Source of the DNA: Actinomadura sp. J1-007
GTDB lineage: Bacteria; Actinomycetota; Actinomycetes; Streptosporangiales; Streptosporangiaceae
Assembly (NCBI RefSeq): GCF_009793335.1
Contig: NZ_WING01000003.1
Coordinates: 434,001 to 498,000 of the forward strand
DNA: 64,000 nucleotides
Direction: 5' to 3'
Shown here in pieces: positions 24,773-33,287 of this stretch. Both the position numbers and the translations under genes were made by a program. The notes below the pieces were generated by a model. The model saw nothing but the letters and a program-made list of their open reading frames with translations, did not search any database and was not told the origin of the DNA. Positions within the stretch are counted from its first letter, which is position 1; each line of letters starts with the position of its first letter.

Positions 24773-25312
24773 ATGGACGGTCAGCCCTCATATCCGGTGA
24801 GAGCGTCCGACATGGAGCGGGACCGGGCCCTGCGCGTCCTCAGCGACAGGGTCGCCGAGGGCCGGATGTCGAACGAGACGTTCGAGCGGCGCGTCGACCA
24901 GGTGCTGCGCGCCAAGAGCCAGGCCGAGCTCGCCGACATCGTGCACGACCTCCCGCCCGCCAGCCGCGTCGTCAACCGGCTGACCGGCATCATCTCCTCG
25001 GTGTCGCAGGTGACCGCGCGCATCGAGGCCGCCTGGCGCGCGCCGCGGCTGCCGCGGTTCGTGCTCCCGCCGGCCGGGCTGGCGCGGATCGTCGTCGGCC
25101 GCGCCCCCGGCTGCCAGTTCATCCTCACCGACCTCACCGTCTCGCGGTTCCACGCGGAGATCTACCAGGCCGGCGAGGGCTGGATGATCTCCGACCTCGG
25201 CTCGATGAACGGCACCCGCGTGAACGGCTGGCGGCTCACCGGCCCCGCCCGCGTCCGCCCCGGCGACGAGGTCGGCTTCGGCAACTCCAGCTTCATCGTC
25301 GCCGCCCCCTGA
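24773..25312 (+). CDS. DUF1707 and FHA domain protein
   Basis: A 179-residue cytoplasmic protein. The N-terminal DUF1707 SHOCT-like module reads VRASDMERDRALRVLSDRVAEGRMSNETFERRVDQVLRAKSQAELADIVHDLP. The C-terminal FHA domain (about 95-179) reads RIVVGRAPGCQFILTDLTVSRFHAEIY...SDLGSMNGTRVNG. The FHA Arg, Ser-x-x-His and Asn-Gly phosphothreonine-binding residues are all present. Such proteins are typical of actinomycete Ser/Thr kinase signalling, but no kinase gene is nearby. The start is supported by the promoter at 24737-24765, which suggests leaderless expression. Confidence 0.9.
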   Translation: MDGQPSYPVRASDMERDRALRVLSDRVAEGRMSNETFERRVDQVLRAKSQAELADIVHDLPPASRVVNRLTGIISSVSQVTARIEAAWRAPRLPRFVLPPAGLARIVVGRAPGCQFILTDLTVSRFHAEIYQAGEGWMISDLGSMNGTRVNGWRLTGPARVRPGDEVGFGNSSFIVAAP

Positions 25313-25464
25313 ACCGCGGCCGTTCCCGCCTGACGTTCCGCCTGCCGCCCCGTCCGACGTTCCGCCGTGCTCGCCGCGCGCGGGGGTGACGGGCTCGGGG
25401 CGGCCGGTCCCGGCCAGCCGCGGACCCTTGACGCGTTCGTTAGGGCTCTTTACTTTCACCTCCA

Positions 25465-25485
25465 AGTTAGGAAACTTTCTTAACT
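25465..25485 (+). promoter_or_regulatory. CsnR-box-like operator
   Basis: AGTTAGGAAA (25465-25474) and TTTCTTAACT (25476-25485) form a dyad with a single mismatch around a central C. The core AGGAAACTTTCTT matches the ROK-type CsnR box known from chitosanase and csn promoters of Streptomyces and Kitasatospora. It lies 19 bases before the GTG of the ROK gene, consistent with autorepression of the whole operon. Confidence 0.7.
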
Positions 25486-25504
25486 CAGGAGGGAGACCGC
25501 GCCC

Positions 25505-26786
25505 GTGGCGACGCCCACCCCCGGGACCCCCAGCATGCTGCGGGCCATCAACGACCGCGCCGCCCTGGAGGCCCTGCTGGCCGAGGGGCCGCTGACCCGC
25601 CCGCGGCTGTCGGACCTGACCGGGATCTCCAAGCCCACCGCCTCGCAGCTGCTGGCCCGGCTGGTCGAGGCCGGACTGGTCGTCCAGGACGGCGTGCGGG
25701 AGGGCTCCCGGGCCGGACCGCCGAGCTGTACCGGATCAACGGCGCCGCCGCGCACGTCGCCGGGGTGGACGTGACGCCCGCGCGGATCCGCGTCGCCGTC
25801 GCCGACCTCGCCGGGACGACCGTCGCCGAGCACACGCTGCCGACGCCGGAGCGGACGGGCGTCGACATCGTCGCCCGGACGGGCGCCGCGCTGGACGGCG
25901 CGGCGGAGGCGGCCGGGCTCGCGCGGGCGAGGCTGCGCCGCGCGGTGATCGGCATCCAGGGCGCGGTCGACCCGGGCACGGGGAGGCTCGGGTACGCGGC
26001 GCACATCCCCGGCTGGCACGTGCCGGACGTCGCGGGGACGCTGTCGGAGGGCCTCGGCGTCCGGGTCCGCATCGAGAACGACGTGAACCTGTCCGCGCTC
26101 GCCGAGCAGGCCGGCGGGAGGCGGCCGGCGTCCGCGACTTCGTGCTGCTGTGGGTCGCCGACGGCGTCGGCATGGCCGTGGTGCTGAACGGGGCGCTGCA
26201 CCGCGGCGCAACCGGGGGCGCGGGCGAGATCGGCTACATGCCCGCGGTCGGCGCGCCGCTGATGCGCGACGTCCGGCGCACGCACACCGGCGGCGTGCAC
26301 AGCCTGACCGGCGGCGCGGCGGTGCTGCGGCTGATGCGCGAGCACGGGTACCGGGGCCGCGACGCCGCCTCCGCCCTCGCCCGCGCCGCCGCGGACGCCG
26401 AGGCGGAGGACGGCGCGGCCCGTCCCGACGCACGGCACGCCGGCGCGCGGCACGCGGGAGGGCCGCGCGAGACAGGGCCGCACGGGCACGGCGAGGACGG
26501 CGGCGCGGGGCGCGGCGGGGAGGCGCTGCGGGAGCTCGCGACACGGCTCGGGGCGACGCTCGCCACCGTCGTCGCCGTGATCGACCCGGCGCTCGTCGTG
26601 CTCACCGGCGACGTGCTGCGCGCGGGCGGCGAGCCGCTGCGCGCCCGGGTCGAGCGGCAGCTCCACTCGCTGTCCATCCCGCGCCCCGCGGTGCGGCTCA
26701 GCTCCGTACGGGGCAACCCGGTGCTGGCCGGGGCGCTCCAGCAAGCACTGCGAGAGACCCGCGACGAGGTCTTCTCCACCGCCTGA
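25505..26786 (+). CDS. csnR: ROK-family transcriptional repressor, CsnR-like; two apparent frameshifts
   Basis: About 427 residues over three frames. An N-terminal MarR-like winged helix (LLAEGPLTRPRLSDLTGISKPTASQLLARLVEAGLV) is followed by an ROK sugar-kinase-like domain (VAGVDVTPARIRVAVADLAGTT...GIQGAVDPGTGRLGYAAHIPGWHVPD...IENDVNLSALAEQAGG...GEIGYMP). The frame breaks near 25713 and 26125 each fit one missing base (for example GGGCCGG to GGGCCCGG). The GTG start sits behind AGGAGGGAG. Gene order (repressor, binding protein, two permeases, GH4, kinase) matches the csnR-K operon of S. coelicolor, where CsnR senses chitosan oligomers. A Gly/His-rich low-complexity insert (about 26395-26515) is unusual. 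Confidence 0.78.
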
Positions 26787-26819
26787 CCCGTTCACCCCCC
26801 TCCCCGAAGGAGAACCGGA

Positions 26820-28148
26820 GTGCGCACCACCACACCGCGCCGGATCGCGGCGGCCATCGCCGCCGCGGCGCTCGGCCTCACGTCAGCCTGCACGGCGGGC
26901 GGCGGCGGTTCCGACGACGGCGGCCCGAAGGCCGAAGACAAGCAGACGATCCAGGTGTGGCACGGCTGGAGCGCCGACCACGAGGTGAAGGGGTTCGAGG
27001 ACGCCGTCAACGGCTTCCGCAAACTGCACCCCAACATCACCGTGAAGGTCACCGGCAACCAGACCGACGACCAGATCACCAACGCGATCCGGGGCGGCAC
27101 GCCGCCCGACGTCGTCGCCTCGTTCACCACCGACAACCTCGGGCAGTTCTGCCAGAGCGGCGCGTGGCAGGAGCTGACGCCGCGGCTGAAGAAGTCCGGG
27201 GTGGACCTGAACATCTTCCCGAAGGCCGTCCAGGACTACACGCAGTTCCGCGGCAAGCGGTGCGCGCTGCCGCTGCTCGCCGACGCGTACGGGCTGTACT
27301 TCAACAAGAAGCTGATGAAGGGCAACGCGCCGCCGAAGACGATGAGCGAGCTCGCGGCGCTCGCCAAGAAGCTCACGGTGCGCGACCGGGACGGGAGGAT
27401 CAAGGTCGCCGGGTTCATGCCGTCGGTGCAGTACTACGAGCACACCCCGCAGCACATCGCGACGAGCTTCGGCGTCAAGTGGCTCGGCGCCGACGGCAAG
27501 GCCAACTTCTCCCGCGACCCGGCGTTCACCGAGTACCTGAAGTGGGAGAAGGACCTGCTCGACTGGTACGGCTACGACGAGGCCAAGCGGTTCATGCGGA
27601 CGATGGGCCAGGAGTTCGAGGCGTCCAACCCGTTCCAGAAGGGCAAGGTCGCCATGGCCGTGGACGGCGAGTGGCGCACCAAGTTCATCGAGAAGGAGGC
27701 GCCCGGCCTGGACTACGGGACCGCGCCGCCGCCCGTCTCCGACGCCCGCGCCGCGCAGTACGGCGGCGGGTTCACGCTCGGCACGATCATGGGCATCCCG
27801 CGCGGCTCCAAGCACGCCGACGCGGCCTGGGAGTTCGTCCGCTACCTGACGACCGACACCGGCTCGCTCGTCACGCTCGCCAACGCGCTCGGCAACGTCC
27901 CGAGCACGCTCCAGGCGCTGTCGTCGCCGGACCTGCGGCTGCCCGCCCAGTTCGGCACGTTCCTCAACGTCTTCAAGCACCCGGGGACGACCACCAGCCC
28001 GTCCAGCCCGAACGGCGGCGACTACCTCGTCCAGCTCCAGAAGTTCGTGCAGGACGAGTGGGAGCCCGGCAAGGCGCAGGACCCGGCGCGGGCGCTGAAG
28101 GCGCTCGACGAGAAGGTCGACAAGGCGCTGAAGCTGGCGGGCGGCTGA
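26820..28148 (+). CDS. csnE: Sugar ABC transporter substrate-binding lipoprotein, CsnE-like
   Basis: A 442-residue lipoprotein from the GTG at 26820 behind GGAGAACCGGA. The signal peptide ends at lipobox LTSAC near residue 24, followed by a Gly/Asp linker. The mature domain (IQVWHGWSADHEVKGFEDAVNGFRK..., DVVASFTTDNLGQFC, YTQFRGKRCALPLLADAYGLYFNKKLM, VAMAVDGEWRTKF) is a family 1 sugar-binding protein. In the related csn operon this component binds chitosan oligosaccharides; here the ligand is inferred from synteny and the CsnR box. It is coupled to two permease genes; no ATPase is in the operon, so a shared MsiK-type ATPase is expected. Confidence 0.82.
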   Translation: MRTTTPRRIAAAIAAAALGLTSACTAGGGGSDDGGPKAEDKQTIQVWHGWSADHEVKGFEDAVNGFRKLHPNITVKVTGNQTDDQITNAIRGGTPPDVVASFTTDNLGQFCQSGAWQELTPRLKKSGVDLNIFPKAVQDYTQFRGKRCALPLLADAYGLYFNKKLMKGNAPPKTMSELAALAKKLTVRDRDGRIKVAGFMPSVQYYEHTPQHIATSFGVKWLGADGKANFSRDPAFTEYLKWEKDLLDWYGYDEAKRFMRTMGQEFEASNPFQKGKVAMAVDGEWRTKFIEKEAPGLDYGTAPPPVSDARAAQYGGGFTLGTIMGIPRGSKHADAAWEFVRYLTTDTGSLVTLANALGNVPSTLQALSSPDLRLPAQFGTFLNVFKHPGTTTSPSSPNGGDYLVQLQKFVQDEWEPGKAQDPARALKALDEKVDKALKLAGG

Positions 28149-28149
28149 G

Positions 28150-29184
28150 GTGACGGGCCTGGCTGCCTGGACCGCGGCCGGCCGGGAACGGCGCCGCGGG
28201 GAGCGCGGCGACGGCGGGCCCGGCGGCGGACCCGGCGCGCGCGGCGGGTGGAGCGCGATCGGGGCGCGGGCGCGCCGCCGGCGGCGGCTGCGCGTGCTGG
28301 CCTTCCTGTCGCCGTGGCTGATCGGCTTCGCGATGTTCTTCGGGTACCCGCTGCTGGCCACGGTGTACTTCTCGTTCACCCGGTACGACCTGTTCAACCT
28401 GGAGTACGTCGGGCTCACCAACTACCGGTTCCTGTTCCAGGACGAGGACGCCTGGCACGCGATGCGCAACACGCTGTGGCTGGTCGCGGTGACGGTGCCG
28501 CTGCGGGTGCTGTTCGGGCTCGGCATCGCGCAGCTCCTCACCCACCTGAAGCGCGGCGGCGCGGTGTTCCGGTCGGTGTTCTACCTGCCGTACCTGGTGC
28601 CGCCGGTGTCGGCGACGGTCGCGTTCGTGTTCGTGCTGAACCCGGGGACCGGCCCCGTCGAGCACCTCGCCGACATGGTCGGCCTGCCGATGCCCGACTG
28701 GTTCAACGAGCCGGAGTGGAGCAAGCCGGGCCTCGCGCTGCTCGGGCTGTGGGCGGTCGGCGACGTGATGATCATCCTGCTGGCCGCCGTCCTGGACGTC
28801 CCGAAGCACCTCTACGAGGCCGCCGAGATCGACGGCGCGAACGGGTGGCAGCGGTTCCGGCACATCACGCTGCCGACGATCTCGCCCGTGCTGGCGTTCG
28901 CGGCGGTCACGGGCGTCATCCAGACCCTCCAGTACTTCACGCAGGCGATGGTGGCGGGGAAGGTCGCGGCGGGCCAGAGCGACCAGCCGGGGACGCAGAC
29001 CGTCCCCGGCTACCCGGGCGGGTCCACGCTGACGTTCCCGCAGTGGCTGTACGACGAGGGGTTCCGGCAGTTCAACATGGGTTACGCGTGCGTGCTGGCG
29101 CTGGTGATGTTCGGCGTCGCGATGCTGTTCACGCTGGTGCTGCTGCGGCAGTTCCGCGCGTTCACCGACGGGGAGGCGTCATGA
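28150..29184 (+). CDS. csnF: Sugar ABC transporter permease, MalF/CsnF type
   Basis: A 344-residue protein from the GTG at 28150, one base after the csnE stop. After an Arg-rich cytoplasmic N-terminus of about 45 residues there are six helices beginning with VLAFLSPWLIGFAMFFGYPLL. The EAA loop EAAEIDGANGWQRFRHITLPTISPV contacts the ATPase. An insertion near 270-305 (AGQSDQPGTQTVPGYPGGSTLTFPQWLYDEGFRQFNM) between the last helices is usual for this oligosaccharide subgroup. The stop overlaps the csnG start (29181). Confidence 0.87.
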   Translation: MTGLAAWTAAGRERRRGERGDGGPGGGPGARGGWSAIGARARRRRRLRVLAFLSPWLIGFAMFFGYPLLATVYFSFTRYDLFNLEYVGLTNYRFLFQDEDAWHAMRNTLWLVAVTVPLRVLFGLGIAQLLTHLKRGGAVFRSVFYLPYLVPPVSATVAFVFVLNPGTGPVEHLADMVGLPMPDWFNEPEWSKPGLALLGLWAVGDVMIILLAAVLDVPKHLYEAAEIDGANGWQRFRHITLPTISPVLAFAAVTGVIQTLQYFTQAMVAGKVAAGQSDQPGTQTVPGYPGGSTLTFPQWLYDEGFRQFNMGYACVLALVMFGVAMLFTLVLLRQFRAFTDGEAS

Positions 29185-30074
29185 GCCTGCTCACCGCCGA
29201 CCGCCGCGCCGCCGGGGCCGGGCGCGCGAAGGGGCCCGCGGGCCGTCCGCGCGCCGCCACCGGACGCCGCGCGCTGATCTGGTTCGGCACGCACGCCGTC
29301 GCGATCGCGCTGGCGATCATGTTCATGGCGCCGCTGCTGTTCATGTTCCTCACCGCCGTGATGTCGGACGAGCAGACGCTCAGCGGCGACCTGTGGCCGA
29401 CGTCCTGGCACTGGGGCAACTTCGCCGAGGTGCTGAGCGGCGACATGCTGCGCTGGCTCGGCAACAGCCTGCTGTACGCGGTGCTCGGCACGGTGTTCAT
29501 GCTGGTGTCGAGCGTGCCGGTCGCGTACGCGCTGGCGCGCTTCAGGTTCCGCGGGCGCAAGGTCGCGTTCGTGCTGGTCATCACGGCGATGATGCTGCCG
29601 CCGCAGATCACGGTCGTGCCGCTGTACATCGTGTGGGCCCGGTTCGAGCTGACCGGGACGCTGTGGCCGCTGATCCTGCCGCTGCTGTTCGGCGACGCGT
29701 TCTCGATCTTCCTGCTGCGGCAGTTCCTGGTGACGATCCCGCGCGACTACGCCGACGCCGCCCGGGTGGACGGCTGCGGCGAGTTCACGACCATGGTGCG
29801 GGTGATCCTGCCGATGGCGCGGCCGGCGCTCGCCGCCGTCGCGCTGTTCCAGTTCTTCTTCTGCTGGAACGACTACTACGGGCCGCTGGTGTACGCCAAG
29901 CCGGACTCCTGGCCCCTCGCCGTCGGCATCGCCACGTTCCGCGCGGCGCACAACGTCGAGTGGAACCTGACGATGGCCGCGACGCTCCTCACCGTGCTAC
30001 CGGTGATCATCGTGTTCCTCCTCGCCCAGCGCGCGTTCGTGCGGGGCGTCACACTGACGGGAGTGAAGGGTTGA
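29181..30074 (+). CDS. csnG: Sugar ABC transporter permease, MalG/CsnG type
   Basis: A 297-residue inner-membrane protein with an Ala/Arg-rich N-terminal tail and then six helices. It has the MalG-type YALARFRFRGRK motif and the EAA loop DAARVDGCGEFTTMVRVILPMARPAL. The C-terminal VRGVTLTGVKG is characteristic of MalG-like subunits. It pairs with the preceding permease. The final codons overlap the TTG start of the GH4 gene (TTGA at 30071). Confidence 0.89.
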   Translation: MSLLTADRRAAGAGRAKGPAGRPRAATGRRALIWFGTHAVAIALAIMFMAPLLFMFLTAVMSDEQTLSGDLWPTSWHWGNFAEVLSGDMLRWLGNSLLYAVLGTVFMLVSSVPVAYALARFRFRGRKVAFVLVITAMMLPPQITVVPLYIVWARFELTGTLWPLILPLLFGDAFSIFLLRQFLVTIPRDYADAARVDGCGEFTTMVRVILPMARPALAAVALFQFFFCWNDYYGPLVYAKPDSWPLAVGIATFRAAHNVEWNLTMAATLLTVLPVIIVFLLAQRAFVRGVTLTGVKG

Positions 30075-31363
30075 AGCTGGTCGTCGTCGGGGGTGGCTCG
30101 ACCTACACCCCGGAGCTGGTGGACGGGCTGGCCCGCATGCGCGCCGCGCTGCCGGTCGCCGAGCTGGTGCTGGCCGACCCGGACCGGGAGCGGCTCGCGC
30201 TCGTCGGCGGCCTCGCCGCGCGGATGCTCGCGCGGGCGGGCCATCCCGGCGCGGTCCGCACGACCACCCGGCTGGACGAGGCGCTCGACGGCGCCGCGGT
30301 CGTCCTGCTCCAGCTCAGGGTCGGCGGGCAGGCCGCCCGGCACGTCGACGAGACGCTGCCGCTCGCGTGCGGATGCGTCGGCCAGGAGACGACGGGCGCG
30401 GGCGGGCTCGCCAAGGCGCTGCGGACCGTCCCGGTCGTGCTGGACATCGCCGAACGCGTCGCCGCCCGCGCGCCGGACGCGTGGATCGTGGACTTCACCA
30501 ACCCGGTCGGGATCGTCACGCGCGCGCTGCTGGACGCCGGGCACCGCGCCGCCGGGCTGTGCAACGTCGCGATCGGCGTGCAGCGGAGGACGGCCGCGCT
30601 GCTGGGCGTCCCGCCGGAGCGGGTGCGGCTCGGGCACGCGGGCCTCAACCACCTGACCTGGGTCCGCTCGGTGCACTTGGACGGCGAGGACGGCGAGGAC
30701 GGCGGCGGGCGCGACGCGGGCGGGGACGTGCTGCCGCGGCTGCTGGCCGAGCATCCCGACGAGCTGGCCGCGTCGGCGTCGCTGCCCGCCTCGTTCCTGC
30801 GCAGGCTGGGCGCCGTCCCGTCCTACTACCTGCACTACTTCTACGAGCACGACCGGGTCGTGGAGGAGCTGCGCGGGTCGCGGTCGCGGGCCGAGCAGGT
30901 CGCCGACCTCGAACGGGACCTGCTCGCCGCGTACGCCGACCCGGCCCTGGACACCAAGCCGGAACGGCTCTCCGAACGCGGCGGCGCGTACTACTCCGAG
31001 GCCGCCGTCCAGCTCGTCGCCTCGCTGCTCGGCGGCACCGGCGACACCCAGGTCGTCAACGTCCGCAACGGGGGCACGTTCCCGTTCCTCGCGCCGGAGG
31101 CCGTCATCGAGGTCCCGGCCCGGATCACCTCCTCCGGGCCCGTCCCCCTGCCCGTACCGCCGATGGAGCCGCTGTACGCGGGCCTGATCGCGCACGTGTC
31201 GGCGTACGAGGAGCTGGCCCTGGACGCGGCGCTGCGCGGCGGCGTCGACCGGGTCGCCAAGGCGCTGCTCGCGCACCCGCTCGTCGGGCAGCTCGACGTC
31301 GCCGACCGGCTCGCCCGCGACCTGGTCGCCGCCAACCGCGACCACCTCCCCTGGGCCGCCTGA
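30071..31363 (+). CDS. csnH: GH4-family 6-phospho-beta-glucosidase-like enzyme, CsnH-like
   Basis: A 430-residue enzyme from a TTG start overlapping the previous stop, with GTGAAGGG upstream. GH4 enzymes use NAD+ and a divalent metal in an oxidation-elimination mechanism. The Rossmann motif VVVGGGSTYTPELVDGL is at the N-terminus. The metal-binding Cys is in AGLCNVAIG (usually CNxP) near residue 172, and the His in GHAGLNHLTWV near 198. GQETTGAGGLAKALR matches the GQxTxG loop. In the csn operon this gene is called csnH and is thought to cleave imported, phosphorylated oligosaccharides. An acidic Glu/Asp/Gly insert follows the His motif. Confidence 0.85.
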   Translation: MKLVVVGGGSTYTPELVDGLARMRAALPVAELVLADPDRERLALVGGLAARMLARAGHPGAVRTTTRLDEALDGAAVVLLQLRVGGQAARHVDETLPLACGCVGQETTGAGGLAKALRTVPVVLDIAERVAARAPDAWIVDFTNPVGIVTRALLDAGHRAAGLCNVAIGVQRRTAALLGVPPERVRLGHAGLNHLTWVRSVHLDGEDGEDGGGRDAGGDVLPRLLAEHPDELAASASLPASFLRRLGAVPSYYLHYFYEHDRVVEELRGSRSRAEQVADLERDLLAAYADPALDTKPERLSERGGAYYSEAAVQLVASLLGGTGDTQVVNVRNGGTFPFLAPEAVIEVPARITSSGPVPLPVPPMEPLYAGLIAHVSAYEELALDAALRGGVDRVAKALLAHPLVGQLDVADRLARDLVAANRDHLPWAA

Positions 31364-32337
31364 TGGACGTGCTGCTCGCCGCCGACGGCGGCAACAGCAA
31401 GACCGACGTGGCCGTCCTCGCGGCGGACGGGACGGTGCTCACGACCGCGCGCGGCGACGGGTTCCGCCCCCAGACGGTCGGCGAGGACGCCGCGCTCGAC
31501 GGCCTCGCGGGCCTGCTCGACGCGGCCCTGGCGGACGCGGGCGCGCCCGCGTCCGCCGTCGCGCACCTCGCCGCCTACCTCGCCAACGTCGACCTGCCCG
31601 ACGAGGAGGAGCGCCTGGAGAAGGCGCTCCTCACGCGCGGCGCCGCCCCCACCGTCACCGCGGGGAACGACACGTTCGCCCTGCTCCGCAGCGCCGCGAC
31701 GGAGGGCTGGGGCGTCGCGGTCGTGTGCGGCGCGGGCATCAACTGCGCGGGCGTCGGACCCGACGGCCGCGTCGCGCGGTTCCCCTCCCTCGGCCCGCTG
31801 ACCGGCGACTGGGGCGGGGGCGGCGAGCTCGGCCGCGCCGCGCTGTGGCACGGGGTCCGCGCCGAGGACGGCCGCGGCCCGCATACCGCCCTCGCGGCGG
31901 CGGTGGCGCGGCACTTCGGCGTGGACCGTGCCATCGACGCGGGCCTCGGCATCCACCGCGGCGAGTTCGACGCCGACCGGCTGCTCGGGCTCGCCCCGGC
32001 CGTCCTCGCGGCGGCGGCCGGCGGGGACCCGGTCGCGCTCCGCCTCGTCCACCGGCAGGCCGAGGAGGTGGAGCTCCTCGGAACGGTCGCCCTCCGCCGC
32101 CTGGACCTCCTGGACGTCCCGGCGGACGTCGTGCTCGGCGGAGGGGTCCTCGCCGCCCGCCATCCCGTCCTCATGGACGCCGTCCGGGAGCGCTACGCCC
32201 GTACGGCCCCGAGGGCCCGCCTGGTCGTCCCCGACGAGCCCCCGCTCCTCGGCGCCGCGCTCCTCGCCCTCGACCACCGGGACTCCCCGCCGGACGCCTA
32301 CGCGCGCCTCCGCGCCACGTTCCCCCGCCGCCGCTGA
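31363..32337 (+). CDS. csnK: BadF/BadG-type sugar kinase (N-acetylglucosamine kinase-like), CsnK-like
   Basis: A 324-residue ASKHA-fold kinase. The phosphate-1 motif LLAADGGNSKTDVAVL is at residues 4-19. The conserved GNDTFALLRSA, VVCGAGINCAGVGPDGRVARFPSLGPLTGDWGGG and C-terminal VVLGGGVL ATP-binding motif are all present. It would phosphorylate glucosamine, N-acetylglucosamine or the imported oligomer for the GH4 enzyme. ATGA overlap with csnH makes it the last gene of the six-gene unit. Confidence 0.85.
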   Translation: MDVLLAADGGNSKTDVAVLAADGTVLTTARGDGFRPQTVGEDAALDGLAGLLDAALADAGAPASAVAHLAAYLANVDLPDEEERLEKALLTRGAAPTVTAGNDTFALLRSAATEGWGVAVVCGAGINCAGVGPDGRVARFPSLGPLTGDWGGGGELGRAALWHGVRAEDGRGPHTALAAAVARHFGVDRAIDAGLGIHRGEFDADRLLGLAPAVLAAAAGGDPVALRLVHRQAEEVELLGTVALRRLDLLDVPADVVLGGGVLAARHPVLMDAVRERYARTAPRARLVVPDEPPLLGAALLALDHRDSPPDAYARLRATFPRRR

Positions 32338-32395
32338 CCGGAAAGAGCCGCCCCTCCCCCGCGCGGACCTCCCTCCGCGACGCGACCGGAGGGCC

Positions 32396-33064
32396 TCAGA
32401 CCGTTCCCGCGCGGTAGATGACGAACGAGACCGCGATGTACTGGAGCACGTACGCGGCGACGGTCAGCGCGTGGAACACCTCGTGGAACCCGAACCAGCG
32501 CGGCGACGGGTCGGGCCGCCTCAGCCCGTACACGAGCCCGCCGAGGCTGTAGAGCACGCCGCCGAGCGCCGCGAGCACGGCGACGGTGACGCTCGTCCCC
32601 CTGATGAACTGCGGGACGAAGAACGCCGCGACCCAGCCGAGCCCGATGTAGAGGGCCGTGTAGAGCCAGCGCGGCGCCCGGATCCACAGCACCCGGAACA
32701 GCACGCCCGCGACGGCCCCCGACCACACGACCGACAGCACGAGCGCCCGCGCCGCGCCGTCCAGGATCAGGTAGGCGAACGGCGTGTAGGTGCCCGCGAT
32801 GATGAGGTAGATGTTGGCGTGGTCGAAGCGGCGCAGCCGGTCCGACACCCGCTGCGACCACCGGCCGCGGTGGTAGGCCGCCGACACGCCGAACAGCATC
32901 GCCGACGTCAGCGCGTACACCATCGCGCACAGCCGCGCGGCGAGCGTCGGCCCGAGCGCGACCAGCACCATGCCCGCGACCAGCGCGAGCGGGAACGCCC
33001 CGGCGTGCAGCCAGCCGCGCAGCTCCGGCTTGACGGCCTGCGCGAGTTCCACCGGTCGCCGCAC
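32396..33064 (-). CDS. Hemolysin III/YqfA-family membrane protein
   Basis: A 222-residue protein from the GTG at 33064, chosen because AGGAGG lies 5 bases upstream; the frame remains open far beyond and would otherwise overlap the divergent gene. Seven predicted helices carry the family motifs: HAGAFPLALVAG, the conserved SAAYHRGRW, RFDHANIYLIIAGTYTPFAYL and the C-terminal GFHEVFHALTVAAYVLQY. The conserved His and Ser/Asp residues of the PAQR/hemolysin III superfamily are present. The family has metal-dependent hydrolase-like geometry but no settled function in bacteria. It is convergent with csnK and divergent from the LLM gene. Confidence 0.87.
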   Translation of the reverse strand: MRRPVELAQAVKPELRGWLHAGAFPLALVAGMVLVALGPTLAARLCAMVYALTSAMLFGVSAAYHRGRWSQRVSDRLRRFDHANIYLIIAGTYTPFAYLILDGAARALVLSVVWSGAVAGVLFRVLWIRAPRWLYTALYIGLGWVAAFFVPQFIRGTSVTVAVLAALGGVLYSLGGLVYGLRRPDPSPRWFGFHEVFHALTVAAYVLQYIAVSFVIYRAGTV

Positions 33065-33287
33065 CGGCACCTCCTCCGCTCCGAGCGCCGCGCCCGCGCG
33101 CGGCGGATCCGAACAGGAATCCGACCAGGCCAGCGTAACGGGCTCCGACCTCGGAAGACGTCCCTCCCGCGACGGCGCGCGAAGGCGAGCGGGGTCGGAC
33201 GCCTCAAGGCGCGGGCCTTGACGTTGTAAGGTGCGGCCGGGCAGGGGGATAGGGTCGGACATCCGACGATGACGAGGAGGAGCCGCC

